Below, in pieces: positions 11,301 to 23,500 of a stretch of DNA of 64,000 bases. Within the stretch, counting starts at the first letter, position 1; every line of letters begins with the position of its first letter. Below the pieces are notes generated by a model. The model saw only the letters and a list, made by a program, of their open reading frames with translations. It searched no databases and was not told the DNA's origin. A program made the position numbers and the translations under genes. The stretch covers positions 310,001 through 374,000 of the forward strand of contig VXBP01003622.1 in assembly GCA_013400115.1 (NCBI GenBank), in the 5' to 3' direction. This stretch comes from Rhinopomastus cyanomelas (Eukaryota; Chordata; Aves; Bucerotiformes; Rhinopomastidae).

Positions 11301-14300
11301 AAACTTGCAGTCTTTGCTGTTTCAGTTGGATAGAAAAAAGCCTTCCCTGTTATCACAGTTACCATCACATTCAGTTCAAGCCTTTGAGGTACCTGTCTTC
11401 TCCTTCTTCCTCTCCAGTGCATGTTTCTCCTCTCCAGCTGACAGCCTGGGACAGGCCCTCAAGATCATCTGCTTGTGGAGCTGTCTCTGATGGAAAGGAA
11501 TCCGAAAATGTGTGGCCTTTCTTTCCCCCAGCTGTCGTATCCTGCGGGATCTGCAACAAGTCCTTGGTTTACACAGCCCCATCTTGTCAGTCCCCAATCT
11601 GATCTGGCCACCTGGTTTGTTTTTGAATTGAGCACCAGAGTCACAACATTTCTGTTTATTTCCACAACTGCATTCCTTGCACAGGAAATGAGCCAAGGAG
11701 GTCTAAGGCGGGGAGAGCGAAGCATGTCACGGTCGTAATTGCTTTTGCTCTCCCAATATCAAATTTTACAGTATAATCAAAATCTTATTTCTTTACTACT
11801 GGACTCTGTTATTGACTTAATCTTCTTAAGTGCTCCTATTATTCCAGTGATTTCATCGTTGCATGTTGATTTTAATCTTTTGATCCCCATATTAGCTACT
11901 GCCTGCAACTAATTTGTTGCTCAGTGTTTTTCTTTGTTTTGACCTGTGAGGCATTTTCCTCATGGCACACAACTCTGCTGGCAGATTGCATATAATCTCT
12001 GCACTTTTTTTTCCTCCCATATTTTGCATAGTTACGACAAATGTAGATTTACAACTTGAAAAGGAATATTTATCTTTTCGAAAGTCTGAGGAAAATATCA
12101 CTTCGGGTCTAGCACAAGAGCCTGAACGTGCTGGAATAAAGGAAACGCTGCTGAAGATGAAGGGAGGTGTCACGTGGGTGTCTTAGTCCAGCGAGTTCAG
12201 AATGCATGGCAGGTGTAATAGTTGTAACTTACATTATGTGCAGTCAGGCATCAAAGAGCTTCTGAAAGCATTGCTAGACCTAAGGTGAAGAAGGCTGGTT
12301 TTTGTGAATGGCTTAGGCAACTGTGCTAGCTGGGCTCAGCTTGATGCAGCGGTGGCTGGTTGAATCACGGCACCACAGAGCAGGTATTTGAACAAATGCT
12401 GCTGCTGCTGGTGGTGGTGCAGAGCTGTGGACTTCACAAAGTGCGAGGGGGTGGAAATGTGGCTCAGCAACGTTTTGGCTGGCCATTAGACAACCACGTT
12501 TTCCCTTGCTGGTTGAAGGTTTAACCTGTGCCAATTTATCTGGTGCTTTGTTTGCTTTAGCTTTTTCTTTTAAAGCTGAGAGAAGTAATTTTTGCCTTAG
12601 GTTTGCTGTGACTTTTTAAAAAAAGAACACAGCCTGAACATTGACAAAATCATCTCTGCTTTGCTGCATGCCTGTTTATGCTTCCCAACACAAATTGTCT
12701 TCTAATATTTTTGACGTTTTGCTCACTAGAAAGGCAGAAAAGCAATTTCTAAGATGCCTGTGGGCCAGGAGACATGCATTTACAGCAGAGGGGAAAGAAT
12801 CTGTTAGTTGCTGAAATATAAAACAAATTGGATGAACAGCTGCTGACACTTGTCAGTCAAATAGTTGATAGCATTTTCAGTCTCCATGCCACATGCTTTA
12901 AGTAAGACTGTCAAAAAAAGGATATTTTCGCTGGACTTCCCTGTAAATATGAGAGAAGTTTTGGCCTGATCTATCGCTTAAAATTTTGCTGGCAGAAGAA
13001 TGAAATTTTCCTCTTTTCCCAAAACTGATTGACATAACTGTACTGGCAGATTCTTCATCTAGGTACAGTTGTACTGGCAGAAAGTCCTTTGACTGTTGGA
13101 GCTCATTCCATCGCAGCAATGGGTTGAAGCGAAACCAGCACCAGACCTTTGCGTTGCTTGGCTGGGTTTGCCAGAGTACTCTCTTCCATCAGCAAAACCT
13201 TTTCAGATGCTGCTTGAGGTGTAGCTTTGCTCTGTGGGAGTCTGAGTCCTGTCCAAAGCACAGCTCGTGGTTAGGAGGGTGTTAAACCCAGATTTATATT
13301 TTTTATACTTTTCAGACAAAGCCAAACCATTCTGGATTCAGCGTTTCTGCAGGATTAACTCAAGCTGGCACTTCCTGCTCCTGGTACCATGGTGCAGCAC
13401 CCAGAGAGGACCAGGTCGAGCTGCTAGCACTCATGTAACCATTTGCAGGGTTAAAGGCAGAGGCGATTGGGGTACAATGTGCTCCTTTGCTCAGCTGCAG
13501 GCTGCAGGAGGTTATATCCTGCTTTGCAGCATTGCTTGTAGAGGAGCTCTTCCTCACCACTCACACTCAAGTATGCAAAATGAAGCTCATCATTTGGGTC
13601 TAGACTCCTCAAAAGAAATATGTTGGCTAATGCTTCCTTGTTTTGAAAATGTGGTCAAGCCTGCCACATCCTCAGGGTGGTTACAGAGTCTCTGAGGTGC
13701 TTTTCTGGGGGTTGAGGACACACATAAAGCTGTCACGGGCTATGGGGTCACTGCTAATGACAGAAACTCAGACGAAGGTGTCCATCACCATCGTTTCAGG
13801 GAGGCACCTCTGTGTGTTAGTGATGCACAGCCAACGATCATCTCCTGAATGCTGCGCCTACACTCTTTCATTCAAAAAACTGAGCAGGGCTCACTGTTTT
13901 GAAAGGTGGCAGGTGGAAGTGGGCTGTGTTTTTACCCAATAAATATTTCATGTTAAAAAAAAAAAAAAGGGAGCCATTTCCAGAGCAAAACCAAGCTGTT
14001 TCTCCAGCTCTGCTTTGCCTGATTGGGAGCAGAGTTACACATTTGCATCTCACCCATTGCTCTTTGCTACCAGCCTGGTGACCACCCCAGGTAAGGCTTT
14101 CTCAGTGCCCCCACTTGAAGCTGTTGCCCTTACATTTAGGACAGTTGATGGAGAGGCTGACGAGGGCATGAGCACACACGTGCATCAGTGTGTGTATGTC
14201 TTGCATACTGTACGCTCGAGAGTTTCTCTAAACCACCTAGAAAGAGGGACCAGCTGGTGCTTGCAGTTTGTTCATTGCTTTATGTCTTGTAAGACTTCTG

Positions 14301-14364
14301 TCAGGCAAGACCTGCGAGGCCCTCAGGGTGTGATTGAAGTCTCCAGCCATCCAACAGCATCAAG
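8400..14364. other. Intergenic DNA between FEZF2 and CADPS
   Basis: CpG density falls to the genome background after about 8.35 kb. I see no supported exon on either strand: open frames are short and lack splice context. An AATAAA followed by A14 (13938-13968) is noted separately as a possible retroposed 3' end. Confidence 0.5.
13938..13968 (+). repeat. AATAAA plus A14 tract, possible retroposed 3' end
   Basis: AATAAA at 13938-13943 is followed eleven bases later by fourteen consecutive A residues (13955-13968), the arrangement left by a reverse-transcribed polyadenylated RNA. I could not identify a source gene in the preceding 500 bases, nor a clear target-site duplication, so a chance A-run remains possible. 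Confidence 0.3.
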
Positions 14365-14915
14365 ATATTAGGGGCGTGGTTAGCAGATCAAGAGAGGTTC
14401 TCCTCCCCGTCCAGTCTGCCATAGTGAGACCACATCTGGAATATTGTGTCCAGTTCTGGGCCCCTCAGCTCGAGAAGGACACAGAACTGCTGGAGAGAGT
14501 CCAGTGCAGAGCCACAAAGATGATGAAGGAAGTGGAACACCTCCCTTATGAGAAAAGGTGGAGGGAGCTGGGTCTCTTGAGCTTGGAGAAACAGAGACAT
14601 GACCTCATTAATGCTTATAAATATGTGAAGGGTGGGCGTCAGGAGGATGGAGCCAGGCTCTGCTCAGTGTCATCTAATGATAGGACAAGAGTCAACAGGT
14701 GTAATCTGGAACATAAGAGGTTCCACATAAACATGAGAAGGAACTTCTTCATGGTGAGGGTGGATTGTGGGGTCTCCTTCTTTGGAGATGTTTAAAAGCT
14801 GCCTGGATATGGTCCTGTGCTACTTGGTTTAGGTGATCCTGCTGTGTCATGGGGATTGGACTAGATGATCTTTTGAGGTCCCTTCCAGTCCCTAATGTTC
14901 TGTGATTCTGTGAAG
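14365..14915 (+). mobile_element. CR1 LINE, 5'-truncated fragment (3' end of ORF2 plus 3' UTR)
   Basis: The plus strand encodes CR1 reverse-transcriptase C-terminal blocks: RPHLEYCVQFWAP, ELLERVQCRATKMM and KRWRELGLLSLEKQR. Further on is the usual CR1 3' region (GACTAGATGATCTTTTGAGG) and the terminal octamer-type tail TTCTGTGATTCTGTG at 14898-14912. The frame is broken before a full C-terminus. About 40-50 bases that I expect between GTGAGGGTG and TGTGGAGTCTCC are missing near 14762-14770. It is 5'-truncated, as is usual, and non-functional. Confidence 0.93.
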
Positions 14916-16239
14916 ATAGAGAGGATTTTTTTATATATCCTAATGATGGATCTACAGGGGCACCTGAACTGGTTATGGTAGACCCAGTATGATGTAAGCA
15001 CTGAACTGCTACTTCAGTTCCTCTGGAAGTTTAGAACCAAGCACAGCTGGAGGGTGGGTAAGAAGTGGGAAGAGCTTTCTGCATCAGTCTCTACAAGGCC
15101 GTGTTCCTGACCAAGTCCTCAACGGTGGCTTTTCTTGACAACGCTTCCCACTAGCAGCATCAATCTGCTCCAGCAAGACAAAAACTCAGAAGTGATCTGC
15201 TGGGCTACACTTCAAACCTTGTCTATGCTAGTTTGTCAAATGGCTTGTCTACCTGTAAGTGGTGCTAAATGTACACATCTACCACTCACCACTAACGTGA
15301 AGACCCTGCTGATGTCCTCTCTCTGAGGCAGGTCACCATGATTGGTGGTGGATGTGAGAATTGTGAATGGTGAATGGCCATCCAGATGGGGCTGCAGAGC
15401 ACCTCCATGGCCACATGCTAAATGCTGTCACAGAGGGAAGTGATCCAGAAATCCAGCATTGCAGGTGAATGTGCTCCAGTCTCCACAATTATCCCAACCC
15501 TTTCTGGATCTCAGCACCCCCGTTCACAGACTGTTCCCCTCCTCACCCCACATCCAGGCAGTGTCTCGTGGTTCCTAGATCTGGAAGGAGGTTTAGTTCA
15601 GCAGTTCATTATGTCAGACAGGTTTGTCCAAGGCAGGATGTTCTTCCAACATTTGTCCATCTTTTACTTGTAGGCGTTGAACATTTGTCCTTGCTCCCCA
15701 GGATGACAACAGATTACTGTGCTTGGGGCTGCAGGACATCAGCTCTTCTGCTTTTCTCAATCTCAAATGACTAAACCACCATCAACTTGGCAGGAGTAAT
15801 TTTCAGTTTGGGTTGGTTATTGTGATTGTATGACTGCAAAACCCCTCAGCAAACTCCTGATCTAGCATGCTTTCCATCAAAACAGCCTGATTTTATACTT
15901 GGGCCAGGGATTTGGCCCGTGCTGCATGTTTCTCAGTGCCTCACCACTGCAACTGGCTGCTTTGGGAGAAGTTAAAACACGGGCTGAAGCCTGTGGGTAG
16001 AAGGTAAGTGTTAGGCAAGGCTCATGACCACGTAACATGGAGGGGGCTGTATGAGGCAGGACCATTGATTACATGTCTAGAGACAAATCATAGGATGTAG
16101 TCTGTAGCTAATGGTGGAAACAACTGCTGAGGTGCAGGGATGCCCTTGTACCTGAGGAACAGTCTGGACCCATCTTGACCTTGAGCAGCAAATCAGGAAA
16201 CCATCTTTCTTAATTAATAAACTGTAAAAACACCCATGA
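14916..16239. other. Intergenic DNA downstream of CADPS
   Basis: No gene or recognisable repeat was seen. Short open frames occur on both strands without splice or domain support. Confidence 0.4.
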
Positions 16240-17392
16240 GGAAACAAAACCCAAACCAAAACCTTTATTCTGAGGTGAGAGGGTTGTAATTCTTTTTGCT
16301 AAGGCAAACATAAAAAGACTCAATAATTTATTCTTAGGACATCTGAATAGTTATTTATTGAAAAGCCACAGTTCTCACACTTTTACAACTGTCGGCTTGT
16401 ATAAGGCAAAAAAAGCAAGATGGATCACTATTTTACACAGAAAGTAAAAGCTCCGGAGGAGGGACTAATGGACATGCAGTTACTGGTCAAAATGCAATGT
16501 ACATGACATATATAAAAACCATTGTGAACCAGAGGAATTGTAAATTATGGTTACAATCTACTGAAATAAATATTCAATATCTTATTATAAACACATTTGT
16601 ATAGTCTAAGATTGTAATTAAAGTTGTCTTTGTACATACACAGTTATTTGAAATTTAAACAAAAAAGTAACATTCAGAGGAGCAAACGTCAACATAAAAC
16701 AACTGCTCTGGACTCGTAATGTGGCATGATATAGCCATAATGATAGGATTAATCTGGTGTGGCAATTAGAATGACTAATCCTTTGGGATGTAGCCTCTAT
16801 GGAGTTAACTGCATATTGAAGGGAAGAGCCTGGTACATTAACAAGGATGCAGAATGATTCAAACGGCTGTCTGGGTTTGTTTGTTTTCTGGTTTTTAAAT
16901 GAACAGAGAGAACAAAAAAAATCACTTGTAATTGCCTCAGCCTTCTTTTAAAAACAAAGCTGGTTTTTTTTAAAATTTTATTAATTTTAAGCAGTTGGCA
17001 TCCACAGAAGAGAAACAAAGAAATGAAAAGGACTTGATTCACTCATCTTCACGACAATTTACCATCAATGTATATACAGTACATTAATGAAGCATCATTT
17101 AATTGTAACAGGGACACACCTAGCATGTTTTCTATGTAGTTTTTCCATTAACAGTATTAAACAATGGTGCTCCATATTGCTTATGAACATACAGATATGA
17201 AATTAGGAAACTGATGAGTCAAAGAGAGGTGCTAATCTTATTACCACACAGCTAACATGGCATTTGTATTGGTAAACTTCTCATGGGCAATTAGAGCTGA
17301 CATAAAAATTCCTAATGTGGCTAACTGAGTTACAGACGAGGTACATGCACGGATACCAGGCAACCCCCAGCTGGTCCTCCGGGCCAGCTTCC
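16240..17392 (-). other. CADPS: CADPS 3' UTR (approximate)
   Basis: This AT-rich stretch follows the CADPS stop. Minus-strand AATAAA signals lie at 16359-16354, 16332-16327 and 16269-16264. The last is followed closely by a G/U-rich run (GGTTTTGGTTTGGGTTTTG), a typical downstream element, so cleavage probably falls between about 16310 and 16240. A Pumilio-type TGTATATA is at 17078-17071. The composition is distinctly more AT-rich than the intergenic flank. Confidence 0.6.
16264..16269 (-). promoter_or_regulatory. CADPS: CADPS distal poly(A) signal AATAAA
   Basis: TTTATT on the plus strand gives AATAAA on the minus strand. It is followed within a few bases by a long G/U-rich run. Alternative AATAAA copies lie 60-90 nt upstream (16332-16327 and 16359-16354). 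Confidence 0.45.
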
Positions 17393-17572
17393 TTAGTCAT
17401 CCTCTTCATCCTCCTCATCGCTGTCCTTCATGGTGATCCCCTGGAGCCCTCCGCCTTCGCTGACCGATGCTGTGGCCTCCTCTACTGTCAGCCGGTTCCG
17501 GATGGTCTCGTAGGTTTTGTTGTTTAAGGTGGAGTCCAGCACGCCTTGCAATCGGAAATCCCGGTATGTTTT
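17393..17572 (-). CDS. CADPS: CADPS last exon (acidic C-terminus, stop)
   Basis: 180 nt, phase 0, after a CACTTTAG acceptor. It encodes [20 protein letters not shown], then [20 protein letters not shown], then [19 protein letters not shown] and TAA (17395-17393). The run of Asp and Glu after a Ser is the hallmark CAPS C-terminus and includes an apparent casein-kinase-2-type site (SDEED). Confidence 0.95.
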   Translation of the reverse strand, partial: KTYRDFRLQGVLDSTLNNKTYETIRNRLTVEEATASVSEGGGLQGITMKDSDEEDEEDD

Positions 17573-20500
17573 CTAAAGTGGGAAGAGGCACGGAGGAAGG
17601 AAGAGACAGCACAGAGGTGAGGGCCAGCACTGGCTTCCCCACTTCACCACAGGAGTCAGCATGTGTCTCTGTGCCTGGGGTTTGGGGCCATCAATGGAAG
17701 AGGCTGGGATGCCCTGGGGGCATTTTGCACCACCTGAAGCAGTCCAAAAGCCACAGGATGTCCCTTCAGGTACCTTGGCACACAAATCGCGCCTCCGTGA
17801 CTCCAGCCCCCAAGGACAGGCCTGCAGACCTTCAGGGTGGCCAGGCTATGTGGCTGCCCATGGGCTTCACAGCAGGGATATAGTGAGGGGATGGGTGCTC
17901 AGGGGAGCTCTGCATGTGGCAGGTTGGGGTCTATAAAGGCATCAAAGCAACAGCTTAGGGCTTTGCTCCAGATGACTTCCCCTGCTCCTAGGTGCATTCG
18001 TCCTGCTTGCAGTCAGTTGTTTTTCCTCAGAACACCTATCACCCAGAACCACAGACATGATTACATGTTCCCAGAATGGGCCGTATTAACAGTTCTACCT
18101 CCAATATCGGGATTAAATCAACTAAGTCCAGGATACCAGAGAAAATTGTTGATGTACAAACATAAGCACACAGCATGTATTCCTTAAATCTCTCTTTGCC
18201 TGATTCTGAAGCAGGGCTGTGTTTCCATGGTTAACCGTATTTTCGTCTTTATTGTGATCAATATCTCTCATTTGAATTTAAGTTTAAAAATCTTATGGAT
18301 CAGGAGATAAAGCTCTGGCCTCACAGCTTATTTAATTCTCCTCTGCGGCTGCATGGAAGCTATTTACTGCTCTGCTGTTTCAGAAAGTCCTTGGGTTTGT
18401 TGTAGCTGCTTCTGACTGTAATATTGGTGTAAATAAAGCACAAGAAAGAACGCTTCCCTCAGCTAGCTGACAAGGAGAAATAATTTGTCTGTGCCTGTTG
18501 TTTTCATTTATGAAAAGCACATTTAATACATTTCAGTTTTAATTTATTCATGCCTTCAATGTGTTCACCGCATGCAAGACCATAAACATTATAAAATACT
18601 AGACCGAAAAGCATTAGATAGAACCTAAAATGATCAAAAATATATTTACCCCCTTCTGTGATCTTATTATTTCATGTAAACCACTGTGATTTCACACTGA
18701 AATAATTATCATTAGTCCAAGGCACGCGCGCGCACACACACACACACATACGCGTGCACTCAAGGAAAAAAATGGTACTTTCAGGATATGTTATCTCACC
18801 TTTGTGATCTCTTAGAGTTGATTATATACACCCATTGTAAAAGAAACAACTTCAATTAACTATGAGAACAAGCCTCATTTGCATTCTGACAACAATCACA
18901 AGCCAGAGCTGGGCTTCAATGTTGCTGCTACAGCAGTGCTAAGAACTTTGGGTCTGATTTGACCCATTTTAACACTGGAGTTCATTGGTGCCATCAACAC
19001 GCTTGTCCACAAAAAGGCTAATTTTGGTGCACCTACTGCAGAAGTGGGGTCAAACAGCAAGCCAATTTGTCTTTTTCCATGCAGGCAGTTACTCTGCTCT
19101 TGTCTGCACACCTGTATTTTGCATCTGTATGCATTTCATGCTCCTGTGTAGCATTTGCTACATGCCACACACACAGGGTGTTTCAAGAATTTTAATGAAT
19201 GGCTTAATTTAATTTGTCAGTGACAGCCTAAGAGCAGACACACATACATACACACATGCACACGGAGAAGATGCTGAAAACACATCAGCTTATTACCTTT
19301 ACTATCCTAATGAGAGTTTTCAGTTGGTAGATGTGAAGCTGAAGGTCCATGCGGTCTGTCAGCCAGGTGCAGACAACATTCATCGAGCTGGTGTACCATT
19401 GCTGCAAGAGAGACAGGACTTCTCCAGCAACCACGCTGGGGCTGCGTGCTGTGCCCCAAATAACCCAGCATACAGACAGCACCAACCCTTTGCCAGCCTG
19501 TGCATGGGCTGTGACATACTGGAGGAGGGGGGGGACACAGGCACCCTCTTTTACACAGAATTCCCATGCATAAGCTTCCAGTTTATAATAATAAATGCAA
19601 CAGAATTATTAGGAGGGGTAAAAGTGTAAAAGCCACCAGCAACACCTCAAGGTTTTTGTAATCAGATTTTTGCCCCCGATGGGACTCACCAGCATCTGGC
19701 CCAATCAATGCTTTCATATGTTTCCCTCCCTCCCGGTGAGAGCACAGTCCTGCTTTAAGTGTGTCAGAGCCACACTCAAGCTACTTACCGGCTTGAACTT
19801 CAACCATAACCAGCCACGGTGGGAGTCTGGTTCCCTGAAGGCAAGTGGAGGGACAAGGTTTGGCTGAGGATGCTGGTGGAAGCACCTACAGGCGCCTGCC
19901 CAGGCTGTACGGGAAACGCTTGGGCTGTAGCCTCACAGTTATGAAAGATGGAAAAGACATTAGGGTAGTGGGATTTTTTTCCCCAAGCTGTTGAACTCAG
20001 AGGGCCCCTCTGGGGCTGAAGTTTTGCTCGTTGTCTGTGAAAAGAGCTTGCAGCTGTGTGGCAGCAGCCTGCCAGCCCTGCAACATAGGAAGTCTCTGGT
20101 GGGCTGTGGATCAGTGCCCTGCTCACGCAGGGCTGGCAATGCATGTCTGACGCCACACAGACGAGCAACGAGCCCTTGAGAGGAGGAAAAGCAGGGGCTG
20201 TGGTGGAGGTGGCGAGGTGGGGGGGGAAATCACAAAACCTCCCCATGGCGCTCAGCACTGCAGTTGATTACCAAGCAGTCCGCACACAGAAACCCCTCAC
20301 GCCTCTGTACGCATGATCACACCCTGCTGTCGCCATCCATTACACATACCTGGATCAAAACTCTACATTGCTGACCAGCTGCAATTAATCCAGGACCACT
20401 CAAAGATACAAAAGCAATCACTGGACCGATTTATAAAAGTCCTGATCAAGTGTCATCCAGCTTAGTCTGAAATGCAGCCTGAAACCCTGCAATGCTCTGC

Positions 20501-23500
20501 TCTAGTTAGAGAAGTCCCTGCTGTTGTAGAAGGGGTTGGACTAGATGACCTTTAGCGGTCCCTTCCAGCACAATGCATTCTATGATTCTATGATCACAGG
20601 TGCATCCCCTCACCACACCCTCGGCTCTGCTGTTCTCATCCCTTTATTCTGAATATTCATTCTCTAATTGCAGAACTGAGGGCAGTTATGTGTAACCATC
20701 CACCCTTCAACACCAGTTGAGGGACTAGCACTTGCTCCATGAGCAAAGGGTGGATGGAGCTGCTGGTTGTGCAGCTCCAACATCATAAACCATGACTGGG
20801 TAGGAATTGCCTGGCAGCACTGGGACCTGCAGACACTGCTGTCCTGCAGCTTCTACAGCTGGCACAAGGCTCACCAAGACAAACAAACGAGTCCAAGCTC
20901 AGCCAGCCCAGCACCACAAAACTGTGGGCTCAACACAGAATAAAGAAAGAACTGTATGGCAAGGCACCTGGGAGTTGCACCTTCCACCGAGAGCAGACCA
21001 TGTAGGTTAGTCAGGCTGCATGGGAAAGGGTTGTTTCTTGCCACTCCACCGACGAAGCTGTACCTCTATTTCTGTACCATCTCTTAATAAAAGAGAGGAA
21101 GTGAAAGGCTGGAGGAGTCACCAAAGAAACAGCATGTGGTGATCTTACATCTTGCGCTTACACCTTGTGCAAGCTGTACCAGAGATCCCTGTTGGACCTT
21201 TGTCTCCAGGACAGCAACCCGGTATGAGCTAAGAGCTCAAGTGAAGGTAATTGAGACAGGCAAGCAGCAGCTCACTCCATTACACAAGTCAAGCTCAGGT
21301 GCTGTTAACCATCACTTGAGGTGCTGACGTCACACTGGAGATGAATTGTGAGTGAAGCACCCTGCTTAACTTGAGTAGGTCTGAACAACATAACAAACTG
21401 AAAGTCTGGTGGGTCTTTGTACCTTTCAATCCCTCAGACCAGCCTAAGAGGCCAGAGCATCCAAGTAAATCCTGAGAGAGCCCTGGGTGGGGGGGTGGCC
21501 AAAACAACTGCTGTCACTGGGGAGCTGCTGGGGGCCCACAGGGGCGGAACAGGAAGAAATCATTAGTTTAGAGTGTTACTTTTCTGCAGCAGCATGTTTA
21601 AATGACTCATTAGCTGTGGCCCGGAGGCTGTGCTGGCACACAGATGCCCAGGTTACCCAAATGCCTCCTTCCATCACCTCTTTAAATCAAAACCCACCGA
21701 GGAATGACAGGACCGTATGTTACACACGCACCTGACCTCACCCTTCTACAAAACGATCTGCTGAATGTTTATGTCACCCTGCCCGAGATGAGAAGTCCCC
21801 AGCAGGGGCAAGTCCTGTCACTTCAGTTTGCCCCATGCCAAACACAGCTGTAGGGATCCAAAGCAGAAATGTTAACCTTTGGCAAGCAAGGTGACTCTTG
21901 CTGTGAGACCTTCAGGATAAGCAAATGAAACATTCTTCTGTGTCTCTATCAGGCAGTTGAAGATGCTGGACTCCAGGGAGACACAAGGTCCTGCAAGCTG
22001 AAACCTGATTCATACCCCTGTCCTCTCGAGCACTGGCTGACATGGGCTCAGCCAGGCAGTCTGCTCGGCTGCATGAAAGGAGCTCTCTTTCTCAGAGCTA
22101 ACTTACTCCAAAGACTTTGTGCCTCTTGAGAAAAAGACAGAGTCTAATTCATTGATCTTGATACACAAAACCGTCACGTCACTTCATAGAGCACACACCA
22201 ACTGCTGAATTTAAGCCCTGCATATTCATAAAAATAAGTTAGCCCATAAATTAAATGTTCCCTTTAGCTATCACTAGTGTTGATGTGCTATAAGACGCAC
22301 AAGCCCTCTGATTCATGACTAACCTACCAAAGAAGATAACATTTGCATATGATTATATTATTAAAAAAACAACAACAAAGCCAAATGCTCCGAATCAGAA
22401 ATGTGATCACTGCAGACAAAAGAGTGCAGTGTGGTCCTCTCGGGACACCGGCTGCTTTGCCCTCCCTGGGTGGGGGCTGCCACTCCCTAAGGGGCAGTGG
22501 GTGCATGCTGGAGACACAGGGTTCCTCAAGCCTTCAGCTCCAGCCTTGCTGCTTGCCCCTGTTCACATGGTGCAGAGGACATAGCACAAATACTGAAGTT
22601 TGGGGTCTTGTCATAGTGCAGCAACACATCTCAGGCACATTTCTGGAGCCCCAGTGCCAGCTAAGCTGTGGCATGGGCACACCAAAGTAACCAGTACATT
22701 TTCTGAAAAGTCCTTACACATGTTTGTAAAGAACAAATATAAACCATTGATGCTCCCAGGCCCATGTCCCTCAACCCCACACACATTCACTGGCACACAC
22801 ACACTAGTGACCTTGGCCAGCATCTCTGCCCATCACTCAGAGGACAATTTACACTCAGTCTGGAGGGACAGGGTGAGCAATGGCTGTAAGGGGGTGCATC
22901 CTGCTGGATGCTACACAGCCACTGGGACTCTCACAGTGGCATGCTGCAGCCCCACCACCTGCTGCATGGTGTGACCTGGCTGACAGCAGAGGAAATGCAA
23001 GTGGATGCTCTTTGGTGCTGCCACAGCCCAGAAACAGCTAGTAGATGTTGTATTCACATGGTCAGGAACTGAATTCCTCTTTCTGGTTAGTTTTCCTGAT
23101 CCTGTCTTTCACAGTGACCTTCATTGCTGGGTGCTAGCCCAGTAGATGAGGTTGGCCATGGAGTGGCTGGGACACTCCTGTACAAGCACCAGAGGGGTTG
23201 AAGCATGCCCAGAGGGTGGGCTTCCACGGCTGCCCATCCAACACCCCAACCAGCTTGAGCAATAGGCTTCCTCATTTACCCCTCCCAATCCCCTATTTTT
23301 TTGAATGCAAAAGCATGATCAATAAGTTGCTGAAATAGCAAGCTTGTCTCTGAATACATAAATCGCAAAAATTGATATGAATAAATCTGCAAGTGACACA
23401 CTGAGTGTGGCACATTTTACCAGAAGAAATACAAAATAAGCCCTGCGCTGGGCTCCTGCGCTTTGCGGGAGGTGGTGTCATTACACATAGCCAGGAACAT

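Noticed and set aside
14334..14795. 153-codon open frame as a host gene
   Set aside because: Its peptide is the C-terminal part of a CR1 reverse transcriptase followed by read-through into the CR1 3' region.
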